Source: Kocuria subflava
GTDB taxonomy: Bacteria; Actinomycetota; Actinomycetes; Actinomycetales; Micrococcaceae
Reading direction: 5' to 3'
Length of the DNA stretch: 64,000 nt
Assembly (NCBI RefSeq): GCF_012163155.1
Contig: NZ_JAAVUN010000005.1
Span: forward strand, 50,533 to 114,532
In this document: positions 24,510 through 35,882 of the stretch, one piece after another
How the letters are laid out: each line of letters begins with the position of its first letter
Position numbering within the stretch: position 1 is the stretch's first letter
Notes under the pieces: model-generated
Databases searched by the model: none
The model's input: the letters and a program-made list of their open reading frames with translations, nothing else
What the model was told of the DNA's origin: nothing
Program-made: the position numbers and the translations under genes

Positions 24510-26102
24510 TCACCGGGCAGCGTCTACACCTTCTGAACGACGCCGCAACAGCTCACTGAGCAGGTCGAATCGAGCCAGCGCGGATTCCTTGCCCAGGATC
24601 TCCAGGGATTCGAACAAGGGCGGCGAGACCTGACGGCCGGAAACGGCCACACGGGCGGGACCGAAAGCCAAGCGGGGCTTGATGCCCATCTCCTCCACCA
24701 GTGCCTGCCGCAGAGCGGCCTGAATGTTCTCCGCAGTGAAATCGTCCACGGATTCCAGTGCAGCGCGGGCAGCCGCCAGGACCTCCGGCGCGTTCTCCTT
24801 GAGCTTGGCCACTGCTTGCTCGTCGTGGGTCAACACGGAGTCGCGCAAGAACAGGAAACCCAGCATGGGCACGGCATCGGCCAGCAGATCCATACGGGTC
24901 TGCACCAGGGGTGCTGCCGCGTCCAGGATTCGGTTCTGCCGCTCCGTCAGCTCCCGGTCCAGCACTCCCCCGGACTGCAAGTAAGGCACCAGCCGGTTGC
25001 GGAACTCCTCCGGATCCAGCGCACGGATGTGGTCACCGTTGATGGCCGTGGCCTTCTTCAGGTCGAATCGAGCGGGGTTGGCCAGGACGTCGTGGATGTC
25101 AAAGGCCTCCACCAACTGCTGCTGGGTGAAGATGTCCTGATCGGCAGACAGCGACCACCCCAGAAGCGCCAGGTAGTTCAACAGGCCTTCGGGGATGAAC
25201 CCGGCATCGCGCAGATTGAACAAGCTGGATTCAGGGTCGCGCTTGGACAGCTTCTTGTTTCCCTCACCCATGACGTAGGGCAGGTGGCCGAACTGCGGAA
25301 CCCGCTCGGCAACCCCCACTGCCACCAGCGCGCGGTACAGCGCAATCTGGCGCGGAGTCGAGGAGAGCAGGTCCTCACCGCGCAGCACGTGAGTGATGCG
25401 CATCAGGGCATCGTCCACCGGGTTGACCAGGGTGTAGAGCGGCTTGCCATTGGCTCGCACGACGACGAAGTCCGGAACCGTTCCCGCTGCAAACGTGATC
25501 TCACCGCGGACCAGATCCGTGAAGGTGATGGCCTCATCGGGCATGCGCAGGCGCAGCACCGGCTCCCGGCCCTCAGCACGGAAGGCCTGGATCTGCTCCT
25601 GGGTCAGGTCACGGTCAAAGTTGTCGTAACCGAGCTTGGGATCACGCCCGGCCGCCTTGTGGCGGGCCTCCACCTCCTCAGGGGTGGAATAGGACTCGTA
25701 GATGACTCCGGCATCCTCGAGCTTGGCGATCACCTCCTGGTAGATCTCCCCGCGCTGGGACTGGCGGTAGGGCTCGTGCGGGCCGCCGACGGTCACGCCT
25801 TCATCCCAGGTGATGCCCAACCAATCCAGTGCTTCCAACAGCTGGTTGAAGGATTCTTCCGAGTCCCGGGCAGCATCCGTGTCCTCGATCCGGAAGATCA
25901 TCTTGCCGCCGGTGTGACGCGCGTAGGCCCAGTTGAACAAGGCTGTGCGAATGAGACCCACGTGTGGTGTTCCGGTGGGTGACGGGCAGAAACGAACACG
26001 GACATCGGTGCCGGTGGCCTCAGGCGCGCCGGAGGCGGCAGCATCCGCTGAGGTCAGAACGGTGGTTCCAGTCGTGTGGGCTGATACGGGAGATTCGGTC
26101 AT
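24510..26102 (-). CDS. gltX: Glutamyl-tRNA synthetase
   Basis: Class I synthetase charging tRNA-Glu. In actinobacteria lacking GlnRS it also misacylates tRNA-Gln for later amidation by GatCAB. HIGH-type motif [16 protein letters not shown] begins near residue 41, and the KMSKS-type motif is KLSKRD. A 30-residue Thr/Ala-rich N-terminal extension precedes the catalytic domain. The 530 residues otherwise fit. The gene lies immediately upstream of tRNA-Gln and two tRNA-Glu genes, its own substrates. Confidence 0.95.
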   Translation of the reverse strand: MTESPVSAHTTGTTVLTSADAAASGAPEATGTDVRVRFCPSPTGTPHVGLIRTALFNWAYARHTGGKMIFRIEDTDAARDSEESFNQLLEALDWLGITWDEGVTVGGPHEPYRQSQRGEIYQEVIAKLEDAGVIYESYSTPEEVEARHKAAGRDPKLGYDNFDRDLTQEQIQAFRAEGREPVLRLRMPDEAITFTDLVRGEITFAAGTVPDFVVVRANGKPLYTLVNPVDDALMRITHVLRGEDLLSSTPRQIALYRALVAVGVAERVPQFGHLPYVMGEGNKKLSKRDPESSLFNLRDAGFIPEGLLNYLALLGWSLSADQDIFTQQQLVEAFDIHDVLANPARFDLKKATAINGDHIRALDPEEFRNRLVPYLQSGGVLDRELTERQNRILDAAAPLVQTRMDLLADAVPMLGFLFLRDSVLTHDEQAVAKLKENAPEVLAAARAALESVDDFTAENIQAALRQALVEEMGIKPRLAFGPARVAVSGRQVSPPLFESLEILGKESALARFDLLSELLRRRSEGVDAAR

Positions 26103-26175
26103 GGGTGTTCACAAATCCTTGTGTGGAGAAAACATTGGTGGGCCCGGGCTGGGCTGGGCTGGGAGAAGTGTTCTG

Positions 26176-26952
26176 TCAGCGGCGCAGGATGGTGGCCAGG
26201 GTACCGATGCCTTCGATCTCCACCTCGAGCCGGTCGCCGTCGTCGACCTTTCCGACCCCGGCAGGAGTACCGGTGAGGATCACGTCCCCGGGAAGCAACG
26301 TGAACGCCTGGGAGACGTAGGCGATCAGGTCGGCCACACCAAAGACCATGTCTGCGGTGGTGCCATCCTGTTTGGGTTGGTCATTGACGTAGGAGCGCAC
26401 GGCCAGATCTGAGGTGTCCAACTCCGTTTCGATCCACGGCCCCAGGGGGCAGGCACCGTCAAAGCCCTTGGCCCGGGCCCACTGGCCGTCCGTGCGCTGG
26501 GCGTCACGGGCCGTCAGATCGTTGGCACAGGTGTAGCCGAAAATGACGTCGTTGACCTGATCCACCGGCACGTCCTTGCAGATTCGACCAATGACCACGG
26601 CCAACTCGGCCTCGTAAGAGACCTCCTCGGTCCAGGTCGGCAATGTGACAGGGTCACCTGGGCCTGCCACGGACGTGTTGGGCTTGAAGAACAGCAGCGG
26701 GCTGACAGGCAGCTCGTTACCCATCTCCTTGGCGTGATCGGCATAGTTGCGGCCAACGCAGACCACCTTGGAGCGTGGAATCACCGGAGCCAACAACCGC
26801 ACGTCCTCCACCGGCCAGGACTTGCCCTCCACGGGTTGAATGCCGTTGAAGAAGGGGTCCCCGGCCAGGGCAGTCACGGTCAGGTCCTCCCCTTCACCGT
26901 GCACCACGCCGTAGTAGATCTCATCCTCTGCAGTGAATCGGGCAATACGCAT
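26176..26952 (-). CDS. Fumarylacetoacetate hydrolase family protein
   Basis: A 258-residue protein with the FAH fold: VVCVGRNYADHAKEMG, LFFKPNTSV, the metal ligands in YEAELAVVIGR, and GYTCANDLTARDAQ. Members are 2-hydroxyhepta-2,4-diene-1,7-dioate isomerases, acylpyruvases or oxaloacetate tautomerases/decarboxylases, so the substrate is open. The ATG at 26952 is chosen because TAACCT lies 7 nt upstream (leaderless). It lies downstream of the ilvE terminator and upstream of gltX. Confidence 0.85.
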   Translation of the reverse strand: MRIARFTAEDEIYYGVVHGEGEDLTVTALAGDPFFNGIQPVEGKSWPVEDVRLLAPVIPRSKVVCVGRNYADHAKEMGNELPVSPLLFFKPNTSVAGPGDPVTLPTWTEEVSYEAELAVVIGRICKDVPVDQVNDVIFGYTCANDLTARDAQRTDGQWARAKGFDGACPLGPWIETELDTSDLAVRSYVNDQPKQDGTTADMVFGVADLIAYVSQAFTLLPGDVILTGTPAGVGKVDDGDRLEVEIEGIGTLATILRR

Positions 26953-26992
26953 GGACACCAGGTTAGTGGTCATTGCGTGGTGCCCAGAAACA

Positions 26993-27023
26993 ACGCCGCC
27001 CGGTCGGGTGGACCGGGCGGCGT
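26993..27023 (-). terminator. Terminator of leuB-ilvE
   Basis: A perfect 13-bp stem (26993-27005 with 27011-27023), 5-nt loop, followed on the minus strand by TGTTTCT. It lies 22 nt past the ilvE stop. Confidence 0.8.
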
Positions 27024-27044
27024 CACAGGAAGGATTCGGGTGGC

Positions 27045-28139
27045 TCAGGCCAATCGGGTCAACCAACCGTGTCGGTCTTCCCCACGGCCGGTCTGGATGT
27101 CCAACAGTTCCTTGCGCAGGGACATGGTGATCTCCCCGGGCCGGGCGTCATCCGGGCCGATGACTTCCGTGTCACTGATCAAACGACCCACCGGGGAAAT
27201 CGCCGCGGCCGTGCCGCACGCAAAAACCTCCGTCAATCGCCCGGAGTTCACGCCGTCACGCCACTCATCCAACGTGAACGCACGTTCCTGAACCGTCATC
27301 CCACGATCCTTGGCCAGCTGGATGATGGAATCGCGGGTCACGCCTTCCAGGATGGTTCCGGTCAGTTCCGGGGTCACCAGGGTGTTGTCGTCAAACACGA
27401 AGAACACGTTCATGCCCCCCAGTTCCTCGATGGCGTTTCCGCGCTGCGGGTCCGTGAAGATCACCTGCTGGCAACCGTGGGCATCGCCTTCCATCTGGGC
27501 GATCAAGGACGCTGCGTAGTTTCCGCCGCACTTGGCGTTGCCCGTTCCGCCGTGACCTGCCCGAGCCCAGTTCTTGGACAGCCAGATGTCAACGGCGGTG
27601 CCTTCTCCGAAGTAGTTCCCGGCAGGTGAGGCGATCACGGAGAACAGCACCTCGCGGGCTGCACGGACGCCCAGGAACACCTCATTGGCAATCATGAACG
27701 GGCGCAGGTACAACGACTGACCGTCACCGGTGGGCACCCAGTCCTTGTCTCGGGACACCAGTTCCTTGAGCGAGTCCAGGAACAGCTCCTCCGGCAGAGC
27801 CGGCATGGCCATGCGCCGGGCCGAGCGGTTGATGCGCGCAGCGTTCTTCTCCGGCCGGAAGGTCCACACGCTGCCGTCGCCGTGCTTGTAGGCCTTCAAT
27901 CCTTCAAAAATCTCCTGGCCGTAGTGCAGCACGGCTGAGGCAGGATCCATGGACAGAGGGCCGTACGGGAGCACCTGCGGTTGCTCCCACTCACCCGTGC
28001 CAGCCTCCACATTGCCCCGCCACTGGATCTGGACCATGTGATCCGTGAAGTACTGGCCAAAACCGGGTGCGTCAAGAATCTCCTGGCGCCGTTGCGGGCT
28101 GGCCGGGTTGGGGTTGGGTGTGGTGCTGAAGGTGGTCAT
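27045..28139 (-). CDS. ilvE: Branched-chain amino-acid aminotransferase
   Basis: Fold-type IV PLP transaminase for the last step of Ile, Val and Leu synthesis. QEIFEGLKAYKHGDG, YLRPFMIANE, the PLP lysine in GTGNAKCGGNYAASL (about 200) and EELGGMNVFFVFDD are characteristic of the actinobacterial 360-370-residue class. The ATG at 28139 has GGAGAG 6 nt upstream. It follows leuB by 58 nt on the same strand. Confidence 0.94.
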   Translation of the reverse strand: MTTFSTTPNPNPASPQRRQEILDAPGFGQYFTDHMVQIQWRGNVEAGTGEWEQPQVLPYGPLSMDPASAVLHYGQEIFEGLKAYKHGDGSVWTFRPEKNAARINRSARRMAMPALPEELFLDSLKELVSRDKDWVPTGDGQSLYLRPFMIANEVFLGVRAAREVLFSVIASPAGNYFGEGTAVDIWLSKNWARAGHGGTGNAKCGGNYAASLIAQMEGDAHGCQQVIFTDPQRGNAIEELGGMNVFFVFDDNTLVTPELTGTILEGVTRDSIIQLAKDRGMTVQERAFTLDEWRDGVNSGRLTEVFACGTAAAISPVGRLISDTEVIGPDDARPGEITMSLRKELLDIQTGRGEDRHGWLTRLA

Positions 28140-28197
28140 GGGATTCTCTCCACTCATGCTGGCGTCTGTTGCCCACCAGCCTACGGAACAGGTGTGA

Positions 28198-29289
28198 TCA
28201 GGCGGGCAATGCGGCCACGATGGCGTCGCCTATCTGCGCGGTGCTGCGCTGTGTGGCGCCGTGGTCCTCCAGGTCCGAACGGACCGCTGAACGGATCTGC
28301 TCCGCCTGCTCACCGTGGCCCAGGTGTTCCAGCATCATGGCCGCAGCCAGGATGGTGGCCACAGGGTTGGCCTTCTGCTGACCCGCAATGTCCGGGGCAG
28401 AACCATGGACGGGTTCAAACATGGACGGCGCAGTGCGCTCTGCATTGATGTTGCCGCACGGAGCCAGCCCGATGCCGCCGGTGATGGCGCCTGCCAGGTC
28501 CGTGATGATGTCACCGAACAAGTTGTCCGTGACCAGCACGTCAAATCGCGAGGGATCCGTGGTCATGAAGATGGTGACGGCATCCACATGGAGGTAATCG
28601 ACCGTGACGTCCGGGTACTGCGGCGCCATGGCGTTGACGGTGCGCTGATAGAGATGGCCCGCGTTGACCAGCACGTTGTGTTTGTGCACCAGGGTCAGCT
28701 TCTTGCGCTCACGTCGGCTGGCGAGCTCAAAGGCAAAACGCACCAGGCGCTGCACCCCGTGGGCGGTGTTCAAGGAGACCTCGGTGGCGATTTCCTGATC
28801 GGTCCCCTGCCGCAACACACCACCGTTGCCTGCGTACGGACCCTCTGTGCCCTCGCGGACGACGACGAAGTCCACCTCACCTGGATCCCGCAGCGGGGAC
28901 ACCGTGCCCGGGAACAGCTCGGAGGGACGCAGATTGATGTAGTGGTCCAGGCTGAAACGCAGTTTCAGCAGGATCTCACGTTCAATCAGTCCTGACGGGA
29001 TCCGGGTGTCACCAGGGGCTGCGCCAACGGCTCCGAACAAGATCGCATCATGCTCACGGATCTTCTCAAGCGTCACTTGAGGCAAGGTCTCCCCCGTGGC
29101 CAGCCAATGCTCGGCACCCAGCGGGAAGGGAGTTTTTTCCAGGGCGATGTTGGCGGGCCCACAGACAGCGTCCAGCACCTTTTCCGCTTCTGCCACGACC
29201 TCCGGGCCAATACCGTCTCCCGCGATCACCGCAATGCGGTGGGATGTGGAAGACGGTGACTGGTGCGTGGTGGAGGTCTGCTCGCTCAT
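28198..29289 (-). CDS. leuB: 3-isopropylmalate dehydrogenase
   Basis: NAD-dependent oxidative decarboxylase of leucine synthesis. [17 protein letters not shown] is near residue 19, [15 protein letters not shown] forms the substrate loop, [16 protein letters not shown] the metal site, and [18 protein letters not shown] the NAD loop. The 363 residues are normal. TAGGAT (29301-29296) is 6 nt before the ATG, suggesting a leaderless mRNA. A paralogue of the tartrate/D-malate type lies at 31912-33021. Confidence 0.94.
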   Translation of the reverse strand: MSEQTSTTHQSPSSTSHRIAVIAGDGIGPEVVAEAEKVLDAVCGPANIALEKTPFPLGAEHWLATGETLPQVTLEKIREHDAILFGAVGAAPGDTRIPSGLIEREILLKLRFSLDHYINLRPSELFPGTVSPLRDPGEVDFVVVREGTEGPYAGNGGVLRQGTDQEIATEVSLNTAHGVQRLVRFAFELASRRERKKLTLVHKHNVLVNAGHLYQRTVNAMAPQYPDVTVDYLHVDAVTIFMTTDPSRFDVLVTDNLFGDIITDLAGAITGGIGLAPCGNINAERTAPSMFEPVHGSAPDIAGQQKANPVATILAAAMMLEHLGHGEQAEQIRSAVRSDLEDHGATQRSTAQIGDAIVAALPA

Positions 29290-29377
29290 GCCCCGATCCT
29301 AGGGTGCGGTGGTGACCCCGTCCCACATGGCGAATGCAGATCTCAATATTCGGACACATGGGACCTCGGCGTGTGAC

Positions 29378-30958
29378 TCACCACTTGAGCGCCTCGGGTT
29401 CCTCGTACCGCGGGAACACCGGCGTTGGTTTGGGAAGCTGCGTTCCGGGCTTGATTTTCTCCGTGATGGCGCTGAACTCACGGTCCTTCTCCGGCTGCCC
29501 CAGGACATCCAGAAGTTTTGCCGCAGAAGCCGGCATGAACGGCTGGGTCAGCAAGGCCACCACCCGCACCACTTCCAGGGTGGTCCACAACACGGTCTGC
29601 ATGCGCTCCGGGTCAGTCTTGCGCAGCACCCACGGCTCCTGAGCCGTGAAGTACCGGTTGCAGTCAGCCACCACACGCCAGATGGCCTCCAACGCACGGT
29701 GGAACTGGAGGTCGTCGAAGGCCTCCCGTACCGGCCCCAACAATTCGTGGGCGGCGTCCAGAATCTCCCTGTCCGCGGGCATCAACTCCCCCATGACCGG
29801 AACCTGGCCATGGCAGTTCTTGGCCACCATGGACAGCGAGCGCTGAGCCAGGTTGCCCAGATCATTGGCCAGGTCGGCATTGATCCGGGCCACGATGCCG
29901 TCGTGGGAATAGGAGCCGTCCTGACCGAAGGAGACTTCCCTGAGGAGGAAGAAGCGCACCGGATCCAACCCGTATTCACCGATCAGGGCATGAGGGTCAA
30001 TAACGTTGCCAACGGACTTGGACATCTTTTCGCCCTGGTTGTAGAGGAACCCGTGCGCAAAGACTTTCTTGGGGACCGGCAGCCCTGCAGAGATCAAGAA
30101 AGCCGGCCAGTAGACCGAGTGGAACCTGGCGATGTCCTTGCCGATCACGTGGACATCAGCCGGCCAGAATTTCTGGAACATCTGGGACTCGGTGTCCGGG
30201 TAGCCCAGTCCGGTTAGGTAGTTGGTCAGGGCGTCCACCCAGACGTACATGACGTGCTCGGGATCCCCCGGAACGGGTACACCCCAATCGAAGGTGGTGC
30301 GTGAAATGGAGAGGTCCCGCAGTCCGCTGCGCACGAACTCCGCGATCTCGTTACGGCGTGTGGTGGGGTGTAAGAAGCCTTCACGGTCGTAGAGCTCCAG
30401 CAGGCGGTCCTGGTAAGCGGACAACCGGAAGAAGTACGAGGATTCCTCTGTCCAGGTCAGCTCCGTGCCGGTCTCCTTGGAGTAGCGCTGACCGTCTTCA
30501 CGTACTTCCGTCTCGTCCTCGCCGTAATAGGCCTCGTCGCGCACCGAGTACCAACCCGAGTAGGAATCCAGGTAGATGTCACCGGCTTCCTGCATGCGCT
30601 GCCAGATCTCCTGGGAGGCCGTGTAGTGATCGGCGTCCGTGGTCCGGATGAAACGGTCGTAGGAGATCCCCAGGGCATCGTCCATGGCCTTGAAAGCAGC
30701 GGCATTGCGGTCAGCCAGCTCCTTGGCGGTGATGCCTTCCTTCTGCGCCGTCTGCTGCATCTTCTGACCGTGCTCGTCCGTGCCGGTCAGGAAGCGGACG
30801 TCATAGCCGTCCAGGCGCTTGAAGCGAGCCAGGGTGTCAGCCGCAATGGCCTCGTAGGCATGCCCGATGTGCGGCGAACCGTTCGGGTACGAGATCGCAG
30901 TCGTCAGGTAGAACGCGGGGCGGGCATCGGCTGCAGCGGGAGTTACCTCGGAAGTCAC
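29378..30958 (-). CDS. metG: Methionyl-tRNA synthetase
   Basis: Class I synthetase charging initiator and elongator tRNA-Met. It has [18 protein letters not shown] (HIGH) near the N-terminus, [14 protein letters not shown], and [13 protein letters not shown] (KMSKS). Without a C-terminal tRNA-binding extension it is the short type (526 residues). I prefer the GTG at 30958 because TACCAT (30971-30966) lies 7 nt upstream and the N-terminus then fits the family; ATGs at 30967 and 30979 are alternatives with no ribosome site. Confidence 0.92.
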   Translation of the reverse strand: MTSEVTPAAADARPAFYLTTAISYPNGSPHIGHAYEAIAADTLARFKRLDGYDVRFLTGTDEHGQKMQQTAQKEGITAKELADRNAAAFKAMDDALGISYDRFIRTTDADHYTASQEIWQRMQEAGDIYLDSYSGWYSVRDEAYYGEDETEVREDGQRYSKETGTELTWTEESSYFFRLSAYQDRLLELYDREGFLHPTTRRNEIAEFVRSGLRDLSISRTTFDWGVPVPGDPEHVMYVWVDALTNYLTGLGYPDTESQMFQKFWPADVHVIGKDIARFHSVYWPAFLISAGLPVPKKVFAHGFLYNQGEKMSKSVGNVIDPHALIGEYGLDPVRFFLLREVSFGQDGSYSHDGIVARINADLANDLGNLAQRSLSMVAKNCHGQVPVMGELMPADREILDAAHELLGPVREAFDDLQFHRALEAIWRVVADCNRYFTAQEPWVLRKTDPERMQTVLWTTLEVVRVVALLTQPFMPASAAKLLDVLGQPEKDREFSAITEKIKPGTQLPKPTPVFPRYEEPEALKW

Positions 30959-31134
30959 GGGCTCCATGGTAACGGCCATCCAGAACTGGGATTCGCCATC
31001 CGGATCCGGCACGGGCGTCACAGACAGACGTGTCCGTGTCACGGATTCACATGTGCAACCGCCGGTGCCAAGCTAGGGCTGTACCCGCCTCCATCCGGAG
31101 GTGGCCTACGTCAACACCTCGTGAAAGGGACGTC

Positions 31135-31806
31135 ATGCGCAGTGAACTCTTTGCCCCCGAACACATGGAGCGGCAAACCCAAGATCAGTGGGCTCTGCAG
31201 TCCAAGAAGATGCTGAGGGTCAACATGACGCAGGACATCATTGCCACCAAAGGTGCCATGGTGGCCTACCAGGGCCAGATGTCATTCCGGCATGAGGGCT
31301 CTGGCACAGTGGGCAAGTTCCTCAAAAAGGCCCTGACCAACGAGGACGCCCCCATGATGCGGGTCTCCGGTCAGGGTGAGGTGTTCTTTGCCCGGCAGAA
31401 CCGTTTCATCTTCCTGCTGTTGTTGGAAGGTGAGGCGATCACGGTCAACTCGTCGTCCTTGTTGGCCTTTGACTCCTCCCTGAGCTGGGACATCCGCCGC
31501 GTGCAAGGTGCCGGCATGCTGGCCGGCGGGCTGTTCAACCTGGAACTGTCCGGTCAGGGATACGTGGCTATCTGCTCTGATGGTGATCCCATGGTGTTGG
31601 ACGCCTCCGGACAGCCCACCTTTGTGGATCCGCAGGCCGCTGTGTGCTGGTCGGCCAACCTGGCACCCAGCATCAAGAATGACTTCAACTTCTCGGGAAT
31701 GCTGCGCGGAGGATCCGGTGAAGCCTTCCAGTTGGCTTTCCATGGCCCCGGTTTTGTGGTGGTGCAGCCCTCCGAAGGCACGCCCGTGGTGCGCGCCGGT
31801 GGTTAG
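31135..31806 (+). CDS. AIM24 / TRAP-like family protein
   Basis: A 223-residue all-beta protein of the AIM24 (DUF124) family, named after yeast mitochondrial Aim24; the bacterial function is unknown. The pattern DIIATKGAMVAYQG, GQGEVFFA, GEAITVNSSSLLAFDSSLSWDI and GQGYVAICSDG is typical. No signal peptide or membrane helix. GAAAGGGA lies 4 nt before the ATG. It stands alone on the plus strand between metG and the dehydrogenase gene. Confidence 0.82.
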   Translation: MRSELFAPEHMERQTQDQWALQSKKMLRVNMTQDIIATKGAMVAYQGQMSFRHEGSGTVGKFLKKALTNEDAPMMRVSGQGEVFFARQNRFIFLLLLEGEAITVNSSSLLAFDSSLSWDIRRVQGAGMLAGGLFNLELSGQGYVAICSDGDPMVLDASGQPTFVDPQAAVCWSANLAPSIKNDFNFSGMLRGGSGEAFQLAFHGPGFVVVQPSEGTPVVRAGG

Positions 31807-31859
31807 AGAGACGGAGGCAACTCCGGGGGAAATTTCCTGGACGATCTCCTGAACTGATG

Positions 31860-31904
31860 CACGGTGCGGCCCGCGAACCACTGGGATTCGTGGGCCGCAC
31901 CGTG
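31860..31904. terminator. Bidirectional terminator, AIM24 gene / tartrate dehydrogenase gene
   Basis: CACGGTGCGGCCC and GGGCCGCACCGTG form 13 bp, extended by five inner pairs, with a 9-nt loop, between two convergent genes. Confidence 0.75.
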
Positions 31905-31911
31905 TGGTGGG

Positions 31912-33021
31912 TCAGGCACTCACGACGGCGAGCTGGGTGGCCAACTCCTGCTCGAGGGCTTCCACGATCGCGTGAGTGACGTCTTCCGTGGATGCCGTCC
32001 CACCGAGATCACGCGTGAGGTGACCTGCACCCGTGGCCGATTCAATGGCGCGTTCAACGGCGTGTGCTTCTGCTTCCAGACCGAAGTGGCGCAGCATCAA
32101 GGCCCCACTGGCAATGGCCCCGATGGGATTGCAGATGCCTTGGCCGGCAATGTCCGGTGCGGAACCGTGCACGGGCTCGAACATGGACGGGAATCGCCCT
32201 TCCGGGTTGAGATTGGCGCTGGCGGCAAGACCCAGGCTGCCCGCCAGCGCGGAGCCGAGGTCGGAGAGGATGTCCGCGTTGAGGTTGGAGGCCACCACCA
32301 CGGAGAGCTCCTCCGGGTGCAGCACGAACTTGGCGCTCATGGCATCCACCAGCACACTCTCCGTGGCCACATCCGGATACTCCTGGGCGACACGGGCGAA
32401 TACCTCGTCCCAGAGCACCATGCCGTACTGCTGGGCATTGGACTTGGTCACGCTGGAGACCTTCTTCACGCTCCGAGTGCGGGCCAGCTCGAAGGCGAAG
32501 CGGATGATGCGCTCACACCCCTTGTCCGTGAACAGGGAGGACTGCACGGCGACCTCGTTGCCCGGCCCGCGCCCGGAGAGGTTGCGCCCACCCAGACCGG
32601 CGTACTCGCCCTCGCTGTTCTCCCGCACCACGATCCAGTCCAACTCACGGTCATCGGCTGCTCTCAGCGGGGAGTTGACACCGGGCAGGAACTTCACCGG
32701 ACGGATGTTGGCCCACTGATCAAAGTTCTGGGTGATGTTCAGCCGCAACCCCCACAGGCTCACGTGGTCGGGGACGTTTTCCCACCCCACGGCACCAAAG
32801 TAGATGGCATCGAAGTCGGTCAGGGCTTCCAATCCGTCCGACGGCATGAGCTGCCCGTGTTGGGCGTAGTACTCACTGCCCCAGGGGAACTCGGTCCAGT
32901 CAAAGCTGAAGCGGCCTGCGGAGGCAGCAGCCACGGCATCCAAAACCTGGCGCCCTGCGGAAACCACCTCTGCTCCCACTCCGTCGGCGGGAATGGCTGC
33001 GATGCGGTACGTGTGGGTCAT
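31912..33021 (-). CDS. Tartrate/D-malate dehydrogenase-type beta-decarboxylating dehydrogenase
   Basis: A LeuB-fold NAD enzyme of 369 residues. IAAIPADGVGAEVV and FGAVGWENVPDHVSLWGLRL distinguish the tartrate dehydrogenase/decarboxylase and D-malate dehydrogenase (TtuC/DmlA) group from LeuB. VVRENSEGEYAGLGGR and [18 protein letters not shown] give the active site and NAD loop. AGGAGG lies close upstream of the ATG. A LysR gene is directly upstream on the same strand, with a 19-bp palindrome in the gap. This suggests induction by a hydroxy-acid substrate. Confidence 0.87.
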   Translation of the reverse strand: MTHTYRIAAIPADGVGAEVVSAGRQVLDAVAAASAGRFSFDWTEFPWGSEYYAQHGQLMPSDGLEALTDFDAIYFGAVGWENVPDHVSLWGLRLNITQNFDQWANIRPVKFLPGVNSPLRAADDRELDWIVVRENSEGEYAGLGGRNLSGRGPGNEVAVQSSLFTDKGCERIIRFAFELARTRSVKKVSSVTKSNAQQYGMVLWDEVFARVAQEYPDVATESVLVDAMSAKFVLHPEELSVVVASNLNADILSDLGSALAGSLGLAASANLNPEGRFPSMFEPVHGSAPDIAGQGICNPIGAIASGALMLRHFGLEAEAHAVERAIESATGAGHLTRDLGGTASTEDVTHAIVEALEQELATQLAVVSA

Positions 33022-33104
33022 GGTGTCCTCCTGGTCTCTGATCTCTCACAAACCAGTAGAGCGCAGTCACCTGCATGCCGTCTAAGACCTGTTTTCTCTG
33101 ATCC

Positions 33105-33123
33105 ACATAGGTTGGACCTATGT
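33105..33123. promoter_or_regulatory. LysR-type operator upstream of the dehydrogenase gene
   Basis: ACATAGGT-TGG-ACCTATGT has perfect 8-bp arms and contains the T-N11-A pattern of LysR-type sites. It lies about 85 nt upstream of the dehydrogenase start and 9 nt past the LysR stop. Confidence 0.55.
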
Positions 33124-33131
33124 ATTCACCC

Positions 33132-34016
33132 TCACAAGGCCTCGGCGCGCGCCACGTCCACCAGAGCGCGTGCTGCTGGTGTGAGGTCCTGACGTCGGCT
33201 GATCAGCGAGACTGACAACTCAGGGGCATCGGCCAAGGCATGCACCCCCAGGCCCAACTGCTCGGCTGTGCAGCGCCATGCACTGGGGAGGATGGTGTGA
33301 CCCACACCGGCCGTCACCAGGGGAAGCACCGAGGACCGGTGGTCCGTCTCCACCGCCACCTGTACCGCAATGCCTGCGGCCAGCCAGTCATCCAGGACCC
33401 TGCGCGTCAATGTTCCAGGAGCCGAGGCCACAAAGATGCTGCCCTCCAGGTCACTGCCCCGCAGCGGTTGACCAGATCTCAGCATCGGTGCCTCAGGATG
33501 AGTCACCAGAATCAGGGACTGACTCCCCAACGGCATCACCTCAACGTCTGCTGCCAGTGGCGTGGTATTGCCACCCAGCAACCCCACCTCAGCCTCACCT
33601 GATTCAACAGCGGTTAGCACCTGGCGATCCGTCAGGGCTGAGCGCACCCTCAGCGCAATGTGGGGATGCAAGGCAGCCAGTCGGGCCGTGATGGAGCTCA
33701 GCGGTTCCAGCGCGGGAGTGGGCATGGACACCAGATCCACGTGACCACCCCTGACCTCAGCCACGGTGGCAGCCGCGTCATGGACGGAATCCATGTGCCG
33801 CACCGCCGCACGAGCAGGCCCCAGGAGTGCCTGACCTGCTGAGCTCAGCACCATGGTGCGTCCCACACGGTGGAACAGTGGCACTCCCAGCTCTTTCTCC
33901 AGACCCTTGATGGACTGGGACAGGGAAGGCTGGGCGATCCGCAGGTGCTCAGCCGCCCGGGTCACCCCGCCCTGATCCACCACGGCCAAAAAATGCCGCA
34001 GATGGCGATTCTCCAT
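33132..34016 (-). CDS. LysR-family transcriptional regulator
   Basis: A 294-residue LTTR with the N-terminal winged helix-turn-helix (HLRHFLAVVDQGGVTRAAEHLRIAQPSLSQSIKGLEKELG in spirit; core AQPSLSQSIKGLE at about 28-40) and a periplasmic-binding-like effector domain. GGGAGGATCC precedes the ATG. It is codirectional with the dehydrogenase gene rather than divergent, and the 110-nt gap holds a likely binding site, so the dehydrogenase is the probable target. Confidence 0.88.
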   Translation of the reverse strand: MENRHLRHFLAVVDQGGVTRAAEHLRIAQPSLSQSIKGLEKELGVPLFHRVGRTMVLSSAGQALLGPARAAVRHMDSVHDAAATVAEVRGGHVDLVSMPTPALEPLSSITARLAALHPHIALRVRSALTDRQVLTAVESGEAEVGLLGGNTTPLAADVEVMPLGSQSLILVTHPEAPMLRSGQPLRGSDLEGSIFVASAPGTLTRRVLDDWLAAGIAVQVAVETDHRSSVLPLVTAGVGHTILPSAWRCTAEQLGLGVHALADAPELSVSLISRRQDLTPAARALVDVARAEAL

Positions 34017-34059
34017 GGATCCTCCCGGGCTCAGCGCGATCTTGGGAAACAGGGCTCAA

Positions 34060-34106
34060 CGACGCCGCCCCCGCACACCATCACAGTGTGCGGGGGCGGC
34101 GTCGTC
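34060..34106 (-). terminator. Terminator of ilvBNC
   Basis: ACGACGCCGCCCCCGCACAC pairs perfectly over 20 bp (34060-34079 with 34087-34106) around a 7-nt loop, between the ilvC stop and lysR start. Confidence 0.78.
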
Positions 34107-34196
34107 GTGAAAACCAAGGCCTAGGGAAGGTGGGAAGATCCAGACCTGGCGGTGATCACGCAAACTTTTCCGGCTGACTCACAGTCACGCGGGGGG

Positions 34197-35246
<1,050 letters not shown>

Positions 35247-35372
35247 TTACTGCAGCTACTGCAGTTCTTGGACCTGCGGCATGCAGGCTGTCGTATGAGG
35301 GTGCAGACGCCGATTCGCTCTCAGCGCCGTGAATTGCGGATCTGGCCGCCACTGTGGCGGCACCATCCGGTG

Positions 35373-35882
35373 TCAGTGGCGCAACGCGCGATCGGACATC
35401 GATTTGGGCCCACGTCCGAGCGCCAGGGTACCGGCCCGGACGATCTCGCGGACGCCAAAAGGCTCCAGGACATCAAGTAAGGCCTTGAGCTTCTCGGTGG
35501 CACCAGTGGCTTCGATCACAACGGAATCGGTGGAAACGTCCACGATCGAGGCCCGGAAGAGGTCCGCGGCCTGCGTGACCTGCAGCCGGGTTGCGGCATC
35601 GGCACGGACCTTGATCATCACGTGTTCACGCTGCACCGAGGTTTCCGGTGGCAGCTCCACGATCTTGATGACGTGAATCAGTTTGTTCAGCTGTTTGGTG
35701 ACCTGCTCCAGGGCATCCCCTTCAGCATCGACCACCACGGTCATGCGGGACAGCCCGGGAACTTCAGTGCTGCCCACGGCCAACTGGTCGATGTTGAAGG
35801 CACGACGTGCGAACAGCGCGGCCACCCGAGTCAAGACGCCAGGCTTGTCCTCAACCAGCACTGACAGCGTATGGCGGCTCAT
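35373..35882 (-). CDS. ilvN: Acetolactate synthase small subunit
   Basis: Regulatory subunit giving valine feedback to IlvB. It has an ACT domain at the start ([19 protein letters not shown]) and a second ACT-like C-terminal half ([15 protein letters not shown]). The ATG at 35882 overlaps the ilvB stop as ATGA and gives 169 residues, the family length; the upstream ATG at 35912 lies in ilvB. Confidence 0.95.
   Translation of the reverse strand: MSRHTLSVLVEDKPGVLTRVAALFARRAFNIDQLAVGSTEVPGLSRMTVVVDAEGDALEQVTKQLNKLIHVIKIVELPPETSVQREHVMIKVRADAATRLQVTQAADLFRASIVDVSTDSVVIEATGATEKLKALLDVLEPFGVREIVRAGTLALGRGPKSMSDRALRH

Noticed and set aside
26140..26165. Short GGGCT tandem run before gltX
   Set aside because: About four copies of a five-base unit in a GC-rich gap; too short to call functional.
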